A stretch of DNA of 64,000 nt, from positions 3,534,001 to 3,598,000 of the forward strand of contig OY763926.1 of the NCBI GenBank assembly GCA_963667715.1. The letters are read 5' to 3'. The translations under genes and the position numbers were made by a program. Shown piece after piece: positions 8,861 to 17,815 of the stretch (positions within the stretch are counted from its first letter, which is position 1; every line of letters starts with the position of its first letter). Source of the stretch: JAFGDI01 sp963667715. GTDB taxonomy: Bacteria > Planctomycetota > Phycisphaerae > Sedimentisphaerales > SM23-30. Under the pieces are notes generated by a model. That model ran no database searches, was not told the DNA's origin, and saw only the letters and a program-made list of their open reading frames with translations.

Positions 8861-9967
8861 TTAGAAATCGCTGTCTTCTGCTTTTTCTTCTTCTGCCTCT
8901 GACTTTATAGCAGGTACTTCAGCTCTACAGGTATTCTTAAATTCCAGGAACTGCGGTCTGACAGACTTCACTGTTGTTGGCCACTGGAAGATCAGTTCCA
9001 CCTCACCTGGCGAGCTGTATGCTTTACCATCAGCCAGTGTTAAAGCCTCTCCAGAATTGCCGCGATTATCAATAACAGTAGCAGGGAAACATTCTACTGT
9101 CCCCTTACCTGGAGCTGAGCCATAAAGCCTGAACTGAGACAGTGCAAAGCGAACATTTCCATCAACATCTTTACAGCTCACATTCTCCTTGCTTAACGGT
9201 CTGGTGTTAATATCAACAGTCACTGAAAGCAGCTCACCATCACCTTTTTCCAGTTTACCAGCAGATTTTAGCTGCTCTGGCGATTGGTAAGTTGCAGGAA
9301 TAACTGTCACCAAAGACACACTTGTATTTCTTACCTTTATCTCTTTAACCGAAATACTACCAGATGGTGCATACTGATAAGATCCTTCATAGCCGTCAGG
9401 GACTACACGATTCATATGTAACTCACGCAAATAATCTGGATGATGCTGTACAAAGCTCATTTCGCCAGAGAAACAATTTGCACTTGCCATCTCCATGGTC
9501 TTTATAACAAAGCTGTCACCTGCTGGCCACAGTGTGCTCTGCTTATCTATCTGGCTCATATCCTTAATTCTCTGGAAACCAAGAATACTCTCAGGCAGAG
9601 GCAGAGACTGCAAACAGATAGAGATCATACCTACTATTATCAGACTACTTACCAGTGAAAAGAGTGTACTACCTGCACGGTCGATCATTTCAGGAAACTT
9701 CATATTACCACTAATAAAGCGGTCTGTTATCTCTCTGAGTATGAAAAGTACAAGTATAAATGGTACCATTAAAGCTACTGCTTTGGGGAAAAAGGCAAAG
9801 CCATTATCTATCATCAGCATCGCCAGGTAATCCTGATAGTTAAGTGCTACCAGAGCTGCAACAATGGTCCAGACCATCATAATAAAACAGCTGAAAATAC
9901 CCTGGGTAAAGACCTGAAAGTAGATCAGGCCTGCGAGTATTACAAACAAAATTAACATTGCTATCAT
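8861..9967 (-). CDS. CvpA-like membrane protein with large C-terminal domain
   Basis: The first 125 or so residues hold four hydrophobic segments (about 3-20, 27-45, 62-80, 103-121) arranged as in the CvpA/colicin V production family. The remaining 240 residues are soluble and not recognisable, with beta-rich text such as S-V-T-V-D-I-N-T-R-P and a charged, acidic tail E-A-E-E-E-K-A-E-D. CvpA proteins are small membrane proteins of poorly defined role in envelope maintenance, usually about 160 to 200 residues, so the long C-terminal domain is unusual. GGAG precedes the ATG at 9967. It is the last gene of the hisF-pilT-gspE-like run, 70 bp after the GspE-like gene. The fold assignment is moderate; the function is not known. 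Confidence 0.65.
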   Translation of the reverse strand: MIAMLILFVILAGLIYFQVFTQGIFSCFIMMVWTIVAALVALNYQDYLAMLMIDNGFAFFPKAVALMVPFILVLFILREITDRFISGNMKFPEMIDRAGSTLFSLVSSLIIVGMISICLQSLPLPESILGFQRIKDMSQIDKQSTLWPAGDSFVIKTMEMASANCFSGEMSFVQHHPDYLRELHMNRVVPDGYEGSYQYAPSGSISVKEIKVRNTSVSLVTVIPATYQSPEQLKSAGKLEKGDGELLSVTVDINTRPLSKENVSCKDVDGNVRFALSQFRLYGSAPGKGTVECFPATVIDNRGNSGEALTLADGKAYSSPGEVELIFQWPTTVKSVRPQFLEFKNTCRAEVPAIKSEAEEEKAEDSDF

Positions 9968-10037
9968 TTTTATATTCTCCAGAACGTTATCCAGTTTTTT
10001 CCTTCAGTTTAGCCTACAAACAAATTTAAGATCAATA

Positions 10038-11684
10038 TCAGGTTACTCTCAACACTTCCTTGATACTGGTCTTGCCGGCGATAACGGCACGTAATGCCTG
10101 CTCCTGAAGATACAGGACCTTTTCCTTACGACACTGGGTCTTTATCTCGCTCATCGGTGCTCCGGAAGCAATCAACTTTCTTACATCATTGCTCAGAACC
10201 ATTATTTCATATATCGCAGTACGTCCAAGATATCCTGCTCCACGACATTCATCACAAAGGATAGGGTTACCTTTCTTGTCATAGAATATCTCTGACGGCG
10301 GACGATACAGATGCTTAACTTTCCCTGCCGACAGATTGAGCTTCTTGATCATATTTGCATCTGGGATATATGCCTCACGGCAACTTTCACAAAGCACTCT
10401 TACTAGTCTCTGACTGGTAATCGCCTGTAGCTGCTCTGCCGCCAGCTTTCTGTCACCGACATAGCTAACCCACTGTTCCAGGGCATTAAACATATCGGTG
10501 GCCTTTATTCCCATATAAAACTTCTTATTGTCAAGCTTAGCTGACTTCGCTGCCAGCTTGGCCATATCCGCATCACCACACAGATCAACCATGACCACAT
10601 CCGGGTCAGCATGCATAACACTCTGAAGCTGGCGTGCATGACTAGTTGCTCCTGCACTGTCATCGATCTCAGCCTGAGTTATATTATCAAGATCTGTTAT
10701 TATTTCTTTTTCAAGCGAATAGATATTCTTTATAAACGCATCGTGCTTGCGAACCAGACTATAAAGAGTAGTTGTCAGACCACTTCCTGCCTCACCTGAT
10801 ACCAGCACCACACCTGATGGAGAGTCAATTATACTCTGAATACTTGCTATCTGATCATTGTGCAGCCCCAGATCTTCCAGAGGCATATCTTCAAACTCTT
10901 CATTACGGTCAAAGATGATCTGCTCACCCTGCCTTGAACCACTGGTAACGACTCGCCATTCGGTTGTATCATCACCGGTACGGATCGTAAAGAAACTACC
11001 TTCCTGTGGACGACGACGTTCATCAACGTCAAGACCTGCAACAGCCTTAATATATTTGATAACTTCAAGGGCATCTTCACGATCATACTCATCGCCAATA
11101 CTGGCAACACCATCGATCACATATCTGATCTTATACTCTTCCGGGCCGCTTGGGATCAGTTCAGCATGACTCACACGCTTGAACCACATATCGTGAACCA
11201 TATCTTCAGAAACTGAATAACCATGGTATTCCTTATCATCTTTATGAGGAACAGGCAGGTCATTATCATTTACAGAGATAAACACTAAACGACGCTTGGA
11301 ATTTTTCTCATCTTTATTACCGCTAAACAGATTAGCCAGAACAAACTTAATATGATCTGGCGTCATCAATGTCTCGTTACTCGGTACACGGGAGTTACGA
11401 TGCATAAGATATACCACAACCACAGTACACCAAACAAACAGGTACATAAGCAGCAAAAGCCAGAATACTGCTGGTAGAATGAACCAGATAGCTACAACTG
11501 CCAGGCCGCAGCCAAGATATATATTGTTCCAGAAAGTACGGTTGCTGCGGACGACTATAGTATCTTTATCCATCCACTGACCTGTTGCTGCCCATATTAT
11601 GAACAGAAATACAAAGATCAGTACTTTCCAGATAGCAATATAACCGCCAATCGGAACCGCTTGTAACAGTAGATCATCTATCAT
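10038..11684 (-). CDS. GspE/PilB-like protein with degenerate ATPase motifs and N-terminal membrane helices
   Basis: The protein has 548 residues from the ATG at 11684, which has AGGTG seven bases upstream; an ATG 33 bp earlier has no such site. Residues 13-94 form two or three membrane helices, not seen in ordinary GspE/PilB. Residues 260-548 follow the type II/IV secretion ATPase fold closely: L-E-D-L-G-L, a P-loop, H-A-D-P-D-V-V-M-V, L-Q-A-I-T-S-Q-R-L-V-R, and the C-x-x-C...C-x-x-C zinc site (C-E-S-C, C-D-E-C), then G-Y-L-G-R-T-A-I-Y-E-I. Two key residues are missing: the P-loop reads G-E-A-G-S-G-L-T-T-T (Leu303 for Lys), and the Walker B region reads M-V-D-L-C-G-D (Leu368 for the catalytic Glu). 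It probably binds nucleotide poorly or does not hydrolyse it, so a structural or regulatory partner of a pilus or secretion machine is more likely than a motor. Confidence 0.85.
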   Translation of the reverse strand: MIDDLLLQAVPIGGYIAIWKVLIFVFLFIIWAATGQWMDKDTIVVRSNRTFWNNIYLGCGLAVVAIWFILPAVFWLLLLMYLFVWCTVVVVYLMHRNSRVPSNETLMTPDHIKFVLANLFSGNKDEKNSKRRLVFISVNDNDLPVPHKDDKEYHGYSVSEDMVHDMWFKRVSHAELIPSGPEEYKIRYVIDGVASIGDEYDREDALEVIKYIKAVAGLDVDERRRPQEGSFFTIRTGDDTTEWRVVTSGSRQGEQIIFDRNEEFEDMPLEDLGLHNDQIASIQSIIDSPSGVVLVSGEAGSGLTTTLYSLVRKHDAFIKNIYSLEKEIITDLDNITQAEIDDSAGATSHARQLQSVMHADPDVVMVDLCGDADMAKLAAKSAKLDNKKFYMGIKATDMFNALEQWVSYVGDRKLAAEQLQAITSQRLVRVLCESCREAYIPDANMIKKLNLSAGKVKHLYRPPSEIFYDKKGNPILCDECRGAGYLGRTAIYEIMVLSNDVRKLIASGAPMSEIKTQCRKEKVLYLQEQALRAVIAGKTSIKEVLRVT

Positions 11685-11847
11685 ATATAAACACCTGAAT
11701 ATTATCCTGCGAGGCAAATGCCTCTGGCTGTCAGCCTGCTACCGACCACCTCAAACATGGTCAATTTGCAGAACTTCTTATATTATCACACGGCTATACG
11801 CCGTACTATTTACTTATTGTACTCTTTTGGATACTCTGGCGAAACCA

Positions 11848-12981
11848 TTACCCAATAATACCACCTGCCGAAGAACGAATACCCTTCATAGCCATCTTCA
11901 ATTCTTCCGGGTTAGGAGAATAATTATAAGCGGTCTTAAGGTCAATAAACTCGTCCTGAATAAACTTACGCAGTGACTCGTTAAAATCGATCATACCATC
12001 AGCATAAGAGCTCTTAATAACTGTCGGCAGTTCAACTTCACGACCATCAGCAATTAGCTTACGAGCTGACGCATTCACTATCAGGATCTCAAGGGCCGGA
12101 ACTCGAGGAATATCTTCACGAATTGTTGGGATAAGCCTCTGAGCAACAAGGGCTGTAAGGTTACCTACCAAAGCCTGACGTACCATATGACGTTCATGGT
12201 CTGGGGTAAGGTCGAGCATACGGGTGATTGACTGATATGCATCTGTACTATGCAGTGTTCCAAACACCTGGTGACCTGTTTCCGCAGCCTTGATCGCAGC
12301 ATTCAAAGTAATGTAGTCTCGTATTTCACCAACCAGAATAACGTCCGGGTCTTCACGCATCATACCACGGAGGCCATCTTCAAAGCTTGGTACATCAATA
12401 CCAACTTCTCGCTGGTTTACCATACCAAGAGCATCCTGGAAAATAAATTCGATCGGATCTTCGATTGTGATCACATGGCATGGACGAGCACGAAGAATAC
12501 GGTCAAGCATAGATGCGATCGTTGTACTCTTACCAGAACCGGTTACACCTGTTACCAGGATCAAACCCTGATGCAGATCTGCGATCTTTTCAACTGTTGG
12601 GTTCAGGTTCAACGTTTCAAACTTGGGAATCACAGAACTGATACGACGAGCGACCAGCGACACTTTACCACGCTGGCGGAAAATATTCACACGGAAACGG
12701 TCAGAAGCTCCAAAGTCGTAAGCAAAGTCAAGAGAACCCTGCCCCAGAAAAAATTCCTTCTGCTCTGCACTCAAAATAGTAAAGATCATCTCTTCGAGTA
12801 TCTGTTCCGGAATAGCAGGGGAATCAGTCTCACGCAATGCACCTTTTGAGCGAATTCGCGGCACACAGTCACCTTTAAGGTGTAAGTCTGAGCCCTGAAC
12901 CTTGATTACTGCCTTAAAATATTTATCAATAGCCGGCCTTTGATCTGTAGCCAGCTGCTTGGATATAGGTTGCCCTTTCAA
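11848..12981 (-). CDS. pilT: PilT-type pilus retraction ATPase
   Basis: PilT hexamers power retraction of type IV pili, giving twitching and DNA uptake. The protein has 377 residues. It has an N-terminal PAS-like part (about 25-110), an intact Walker A (G-V-T-G-S-G-K-S-T-T), an Asp box (I-E-D-P-I-E-F-I-F), an intact Walker B (P-D-V-I-L-V-G-E-I-R-D), and a His box (A-E-T-G-H-Q-V-F-G-T-L-H-S-T-D). The C-terminal part differs from classic PilT, so PilU or another paralogue cannot be excluded. The start is TTG at 12981, with AAGGAG eight bases before it. It lies 27 bp after hisF and 163 bp before the degenerate GspE-like gene. Confidence 0.9.
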   Translation of the reverse strand: MKGQPISKQLATDQRPAIDKYFKAVIKVQGSDLHLKGDCVPRIRSKGALRETDSPAIPEQILEEMIFTILSAEQKEFFLGQGSLDFAYDFGASDRFRVNIFRQRGKVSLVARRISSVIPKFETLNLNPTVEKIADLHQGLILVTGVTGSGKSTTIASMLDRILRARPCHVITIEDPIEFIFQDALGMVNQREVGIDVPSFEDGLRGMMREDPDVILVGEIRDYITLNAAIKAAETGHQVFGTLHSTDAYQSITRMLDLTPDHERHMVRQALVGNLTALVAQRLIPTIREDIPRVPALEILIVNASARKLIADGREVELPTVIKSSYADGMIDFNESLRKFIQDEFIDLKTAYNYSPNPEELKMAMKGIRSSAGGIIG

Positions 12982-13008
12982 CTTGGCATCTCCTTAACTA
13001 ATTATATA

Positions 13009-13776
13009 TTACAATCTTACGTTTATCTCTTTATCTCTCAAATATGTCTTAACATCTTTGACAGTATAATTACCAAAATGGAATATGCTTGCAGCCAATG
13101 CCGCTTCGGCCTTACCTTCGGTAAGAACCTTGTACATATCTTCAAGAGTACCCGCTCCGCCACTTGCAACCACAGGAATATTTACAGCATCTGCAACTGC
13201 AGAAGTCATTTCCAGGTCGTAACCAGCTTTGGTTCCATCTGAATTCATCACGTTCAAGACGATCTCACCTGCACCATCAGCGTAACCCTTTTTAACCCAA
13301 TCCATTACATCTATCCCAGTCGGCTTTCTACCGCCGTTGATAAATACTTCCCATTTCTCTACACCATCATATACCACTCGATTGGCATCTATAGCAAGAA
13401 CAATACACTGACTGCCAAAACGCAGGGCCGATTCTCTGATCAGATCAGGATTTAGCACCGCAGCGGAGTTTATACTTACCTTGTCTGCGCCATTATTCAG
13501 CATAGTACGGACATCATCAATTGTCCTTATACCACCACCGACGGTTAAAGGCATAAAAACCTTCTCGGAAACATCCCTCAAAACATCCAGAGTTAGCTCG
13601 CGAGCCTCATGACTGGCGGTAATATCATAAAATACCAGCTCATCTGCTCCCTGCTGCTCATACCTAACTGCACATTCTGAAACCGAACCGGCATCAACAT
13701 GGTCAAAAAACTTGACTCCTTTTACTACCCTTCCCTTATCTACATCCAGACAAGGTATTATTCTTTTGGCCAGCAT
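13009..13776 (-). CDS. hisF: Imidazole glycerol phosphate synthase cyclase subunit
   Basis: HisF forms the imidazole ring from PRFAR and ammonia supplied by HisH, giving IGP and AICAR. At 255 residues it has normal length. It is a TIM barrel with the twin half-barrel motifs: I-P-C-L-D-V-D-K-G-R-V-V-K-G (7-20; catalytic Asp11), L-T-V-G-G-G-I-R-T, S-I-N-S-A-A-V, V-L-A-I-D-A-N-R (second catalytic Asp), and V-V-A-S-G-G-A-G. No other his gene is present. It heads a minus-strand run into pilT, only 27 bp apart, so the two are probably co-transcribed. Confidence 0.97.
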   Translation of the reverse strand: MLAKRIIPCLDVDKGRVVKGVKFFDHVDAGSVSECAVRYEQQGADELVFYDITASHEARELTLDVLRDVSEKVFMPLTVGGGIRTIDDVRTMLNNGADKVSINSAAVLNPDLIRESALRFGSQCIVLAIDANRVVYDGVEKWEVFINGGRKPTGIDVMDWVKKGYADGAGEIVLNVMNSDGTKAGYDLEMTSAVADAVNIPVVASGGAGTLEDMYKVLTEGKAEAALAASIFHFGNYTVKDVKTYLRDKEINVRL

Positions 13777-14174
13777 CTTTCTATTTCTCTATTTATATTT
13801 GGAATTAGTAACTTTATTTCTATTGCTTACATACATTCTCGACAAATAGCTTAACAAATCTGTCAACAGCTCATCGTCATACATAAAAGCAAATATTATA
13901 ACAACTTATACCAGAAACGCCAACTCTCTCTCGCAACTTCCGGCAAGGTTTTCCATTATATAGTTTTTTCCCATTTTCATCAAACCTTTTATATATACTC
14001 TTTCTAGAGAAGGCCAAACTCATAATTTATATTGTTTTCATCTACAAATAACATTTTATTAAGTGTTTTCTTTTTTTTAGCGTCAATTATTATAGATAAA
14101 ATATTTAATAACAGGCTCTTAAATCAGATTTTCCGACATTCTTAAAAAAAATCTTAAAAAATTAAAGTTTTCAT

Positions 14175-14202
14175 TAAAGTTATGAAATAGAATGTCCGAT
14201 AA
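14175..14202 (+). promoter_or_regulatory. Sigma-28 (FliA)-type promoter for fliD
   Basis: TAAAGTTA (14175-14182), 12 bases, TCCGATAA (14195-14202). This matches the flagellar sigma factor consensus TAAAGTTT-N11-GCCGATAA at 7 of 8 bases in each half, with one extra spacer base. It lies 115 bp before the fliD ATG. Confidence 0.7.
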
Positions 14203-14241
14203 CAAAGACGTGACATTGCGCAATTAGATATAGTGCGTTTG

Positions 14242-14270
14242 TAATGTCCACATTATCGACCTGCCGATAA
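14242..14270 (+). promoter_or_regulatory. Second, weaker sigma-28-like site before fliD
   Basis: A perfect GCCGATAA (14263-14270) stands 13 bases after TAATGTCC (14242-14249). The -10 half is exact, but the -35 half matches at only 5 of 8 positions with a long spacer. It may be a tandem promoter or a decayed copy of the site 70 bp upstream. Confidence 0.4.
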
Positions 14271-14316
14271 ACAAAACAGGCCTGTGGAACGGGTTTGGCA
14301 GGGGAAAGGTAAAACT

Positions 14317-17300
14317 ATGGGTACATTCAGTAGTGGAACCGGCTTAATATCTGGATTTGATATTGAAGGCTATGTTTCACAAATAATGGAATTAGAAGGC
14401 AAAAACCGCGACACATACGCTACCAGAATCGAAGACAACACCGAAGAGCAGGACGCTCTGAAGGAACTTCAGGATCTTATCAATAGCGTACAACTGTCAG
14501 CGGCTAACTTTGGTAATACCAGTGTGTTCGAAAAGAAACTGTCTACTTCATCTGATGATGATATTATGACTGCTTCTGCAAGAACATGGGCTACTCCAGG
14601 GTCATATCAGTTCGTAGTTAAATCTCTGGCCACCAAACACCAGTTTGTAACCAGAAACTCTTATTCCAGTAGAGATTCTTCTGTTGGAACTGGTACTATA
14701 TCACTTGAAGTCGGTCAGGGCCAACTGGCACGCGACACCGACCTCACGACTCTTAATGGCCGTACCGGCATTCAAAGAGGTAAATTCCAGATTACCGATA
14801 AAAGCGGGACAAATGCGGTTATCGACCTCACTACCGCCCTGTCAGTTAACGATGTGATCGCCGCTATAAATTCCAGTGATGCTGATGTTACTGCCAGTGT
14901 ATCAGGCGATGGCCTGGTTATAACCGACAATAGCGAAGGTTCTGGCGAGCTTATAATTGCCGAATATGGCGATGGTCAAACAGCTGCCGACCTTGGCATC
15001 CTCCAATCTACTTCAAATTCAAGAATTATTGGCGAAGATATTGTCAGCCTTTCAGAATACAGCTTACTCAGCGAACTTAATGATGGTAATGGTATTAGAG
15101 ACCTAGATCTGGGGATAACCATCAGACCTTATAATGCCAGCTCGCCGGAAGCTGAAACCAGCGACGACATTAACATAAAGTTCTCCGACAATATCGACGG
15201 CTCATCCAAATACCTTCATGCCCTAAATAGCGGATCAGGCATAAGGCTTGGTATTTTCAAGATCACTGATCAGAATGGTATTTCTGCAACTATCGACGTT
15301 AGCGACCTTGATCAGGATTCGATCACTCTGGACGAGCTGGTAGACGAAATTAACAACCAGACAACAGCTGCCGGTATGGATATCGAGTTCAAATACCTTG
15401 ACAGTGACAGAATAACAGTTGTTGATAATAGTGAAGCCCTATCCACTACCGACGATGGAAAAAGAAAAAGCGATTTCATCATCGAAGACCTGGAAGGTGG
15501 ACACACCGCCGCTGACCTTGGTATTGAAAACGAAACTTCTTCCAGCGCTATCGCTGGCGAAACTATATGGAAAATGGAAACGATCGCAGACGTTATCGCT
15601 TCTATTAACTACGACAGTGCAAATAGTGTATACGGCAATAAAGTCTATACTGCCAGTATCGCTGAAGATGGAAACGGTTTAACTATTACTTCTGCCGATC
15701 TCGATGATTTTATTATCGTTGACCGTGGCGAAGGAAGTGCCGCTACCGACCTCGGCATTGCGACCGGCTATGAACCTGTTACTAACAGCGTTGTTGAAGG
15801 TAAAGCTCTGATCGCTGGATTAAACACTGTTCTGCTTAGCAGTCTAAACGGCGGCTCCGGCGGTAATACCGAAAACGAAGACACCTACGGCTCCTCCAGA
15901 ATTACCAGCGGAAATATCGTTAATATTACCGACGGCGCTGGTAATACCTCACAGATCGACCTGACCGACGCAATAAGCATACAGGATGTGCTCGACGCTT
16001 TTAATAATATTCAATCTGACTCCAATACAACAAATATTACTGCTTCACTCAATAGTGCCGGAAATGGCATTGTCCTCAATGATTCCTCTAGTAGCGGATC
16101 AATGACGGTTGAAGATGAAGCTGGCGGCAATATTGCCCAATTGTTGAATATTGCCGGAACTGGCTCAGACTCTATCACCAGCGGTAACCTGCAGTTACAG
16201 TACGTTTCTGAAGCCACCCTTATCACGGATCTCAGAAATGGCGAAGGTATTACTCGTGGCATATTCACTATTACCGATAGCAGTGGTACCAGCAAAGAAA
16301 TAAACCTGGTTAAAGATGACATTACCACTGTTGGCGATATTATAAACGCTATCTCCCAGGCAGGGACAAATATCAAAGCCAGAATAAACGACAATGGCGA
16401 CGGTATCATGCTCTACGATGAAACCAGCTCAGAAACCAGCGGATTGCCTATATCCGTTACTGACAACAGCTCTGGTACTGCTGCCGCTCTTGGCCTCACT
16501 GCCAGAGATGCGGTTAAAGATGAAGACGGTCATTATTATATCGACGGCTCCTTCGAACTAACTCTGGACCTCGGTGGTTCTGACAGCCTGCAGGATATTG
16601 CTGATATGGTAACTGAGTCCGGACTGGGAGTTACCTCTGACGTTATTTTCGATGGTACTGGTTACCGACTCAGCTTTACCAGTGATACCAGTGGCCGTAA
16701 AGGCACCGTACACTTTGACGCCGGCACTACCAGCATGAAAGTTGATAATGTAACCACCGCCAAGGACGCTATACTGCTGCTCGGCGATGGTACCGAAGAG
16801 CATCCTATGCTCATTAATAGCAGTTCAAACACTATAAAAGATGCTATATACGGTACTACTCTTGAGATAAATAAAGTCTCTGACGATCCGGTAACAATTA
16901 CTATCGCTGACGATGTTGATAGTATGGTTGAGGAAGTAAAAGGCTTTGTCGGTTCTTATAATGAAGTTATGAGCTATATCGCAGAAGCAACTTCTTTCGA
17001 TACTGAAACATACGAAAAAGGTATCCTTTTTGCCGATAACACAGTTAGTACTGTTAAACAGCAAATGGTTGCGATTATCCAGAAAATATTCAATACCGAC
17101 ACCGGTTCATACAACTCTTTGGCCTCTATCGGTATCTCATTCTCTGCTCTTGGCACCGAAACTGGTACCGACGCCAACGGTGAATCTGTAACTTATGCCA
17201 CCTCAAATGGCCTGCAGATAACTTTTGACGAACAGGTGTTCCGCGACGCCTTTTCTGCTGAATCTCAATCTATTTCCAGTCTGTTCACAACCGATGAGAC

Positions 17301-17556
17301 TGGTATTGGTGATTACATTACCGGTATCCTTGAAAATCTGGCCAGCTCTACTGTAGAAAGCTCTACTCTGCAAAACAGAATTGATGCGATCACCGATGAA
17401 AACAGTCTGATCTCAGACAGAATAGACGATATCGAAGAACAGCTGACGTCTAAAGAAGAAAGAATGTACAGCCAGTTCTATGCTATGGAAGAAACTCTGG
17501 CTCAGCTGCAAACCCAGCAGTCTGCAATTTCCTCTCTTGGTACAACTACCGCTTAA
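14317..17556 (+). CDS. fliD: Flagellar filament cap protein FliD, strongly enlarged
   Basis: FliD caps the growing filament and helps flagellin fold. The N terminus (G-L-I-S-G-F-D-I-E-G-Y-V-S-Q-I-M-E-L-E) and the C-terminal domain (about 835-1075, ending in a coiled coil with E-D-I-E-E-Q-L-T-S-K-E-E-R-M-Y-S-Q-F) are typical. Between them lie about 700 residues of repeated modules of the flagellin-IN type. Each runs roughly G-I-x-R-G-x-F-x-I-T-D-x-S-G ... I-D-L ... V-x-D-V-I-x-A-I-N ... G-x-x-L-x-I-T-D ... A-A-D-L-G-I. I can follow about five, ending near residues 230, 400, 490, 615 and 730. At 1079 residues it is over twice the usual 400 to 500. The ATG at 14317 has AAAGG seven bases before it; a GTG 33 bp upstream is less likely. 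It has no cysteine. No fliS or fliC is adjacent. Confidence 0.92.
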   Translation: MGTFSSGTGLISGFDIEGYVSQIMELEGKNRDTYATRIEDNTEEQDALKELQDLINSVQLSAANFGNTSVFEKKLSTSSDDDIMTASARTWATPGSYQFVVKSLATKHQFVTRNSYSSRDSSVGTGTISLEVGQGQLARDTDLTTLNGRTGIQRGKFQITDKSGTNAVIDLTTALSVNDVIAAINSSDADVTASVSGDGLVITDNSEGSGELIIAEYGDGQTAADLGILQSTSNSRIIGEDIVSLSEYSLLSELNDGNGIRDLDLGITIRPYNASSPEAETSDDINIKFSDNIDGSSKYLHALNSGSGIRLGIFKITDQNGISATIDVSDLDQDSITLDELVDEINNQTTAAGMDIEFKYLDSDRITVVDNSEALSTTDDGKRKSDFIIEDLEGGHTAADLGIENETSSSAIAGETIWKMETIADVIASINYDSANSVYGNKVYTASIAEDGNGLTITSADLDDFIIVDRGEGSAATDLGIATGYEPVTNSVVEGKALIAGLNTVLLSSLNGGSGGNTENEDTYGSSRITSGNIVNITDGAGNTSQIDLTDAISIQDVLDAFNNIQSDSNTTNITASLNSAGNGIVLNDSSSSGSMTVEDEAGGNIAQLLNIAGTGSDSITSGNLQLQYVSEATLITDLRNGEGITRGIFTITDSSGTSKEINLVKDDITTVGDIINAISQAGTNIKARINDNGDGIMLYDETSSETSGLPISVTDNSSGTAAALGLTARDAVKDEDGHYYIDGSFELTLDLGGSDSLQDIADMVTESGLGVTSDVIFDGTGYRLSFTSDTSGRKGTVHFDAGTTSMKVDNVTTAKDAILLLGDGTEEHPMLINSSSNTIKDAIYGTTLEINKVSDDPVTITIADDVDSMVEEVKGFVGSYNEVMSYIAEATSFDTETYEKGILFADNTVSTVKQQMVAIIQKIFNTDTGSYNSLASIGISFSALGTETGTDANGESVTYATSNGLQITFDEQVFRDAFSAESQSISSLFTTDETGIGDYITGILENLASSTVESSTLQNRIDAITDENSLISDRIDDIEEQLTSKEERMYSQFYAMEETLAQLQTQQSAISSLGTTTA

Positions 17557-17580
17557 TATAATAAATAACCAACAAAGATA

Positions 17581-17614
17581 AGTACCTGGTATACAACACG
17601 TTATACCAGGTACT
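17581..17614 (+). terminator. Hairpin after fliD
   Basis: AGTACCTGGTATA (17581-17593) and TATACCAGGTACT (17602-17614) form a perfect 13-bp stem with an 8-base loop, 25 bp after the fliD stop. There is no U-tract, only a C/T-rich stretch after it. It may terminate poorly but should protect the fliD message 3' end. Confidence 0.65.
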
Positions 17615-17658
17615 CATTCCCTCCCCCCTACTTTACTACCCTCTTTTCTGCCAATTAT

Positions 17659-17688
17659 TTGATTTGCTTTTTTTTATATGTATATAAT
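17659..17688 (+). promoter_or_regulatory. Sigma-70-type promoter for the dehydrogenase gene
   Basis: TTGATT (17659-17664), 18 bases, TATAAT (17683-17688), with a perfect -10. Transcription would start near 17695, leaving a leader of about 120 bases before the gene at 17816. Confidence 0.5.
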
Positions 17689-17815
17689 TTATTAGCAAGC
17701 AGCATTACAAAGCTTGAATTATTATAAACATATAAATATTAAAAACTTATAGAATAACATCGCCTAGCCGTTTTTAGCAGCGTTAGTGTTTGACGATAAG
17801 GGAGTATAAAGAGAA

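Larger units (their letters stand above)
13777..14316 (+). other. 540-bp intergenic region between hisF and fliD
   Basis: AT-rich and without a plausible gene. The two flanking genes diverge, so it carries promoters for both. The two sigma-28-like sites listed separately occupy its right third; the left part (13800-14150) shows runs of T and A but nothing else I can name. Confidence 0.6.

Noticed and set aside
4342..12981. A natural competence island from dprA plus pilus ATPases
   Set aside because: dprA and pilT are near each other, but a kinase gene on the opposite strand lies between, and comEA, comEC and pilin genes are missing; the proximity is not evidence enough.
15312..16803. Long open frames on the opposite strand of fliD (and similarly inside the metalloprotease and TPR genes)
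   Set aside because: They follow the codon bias of the real gene, have no ribosome-binding site and encode low-complexity text. They are shadows, not genes.
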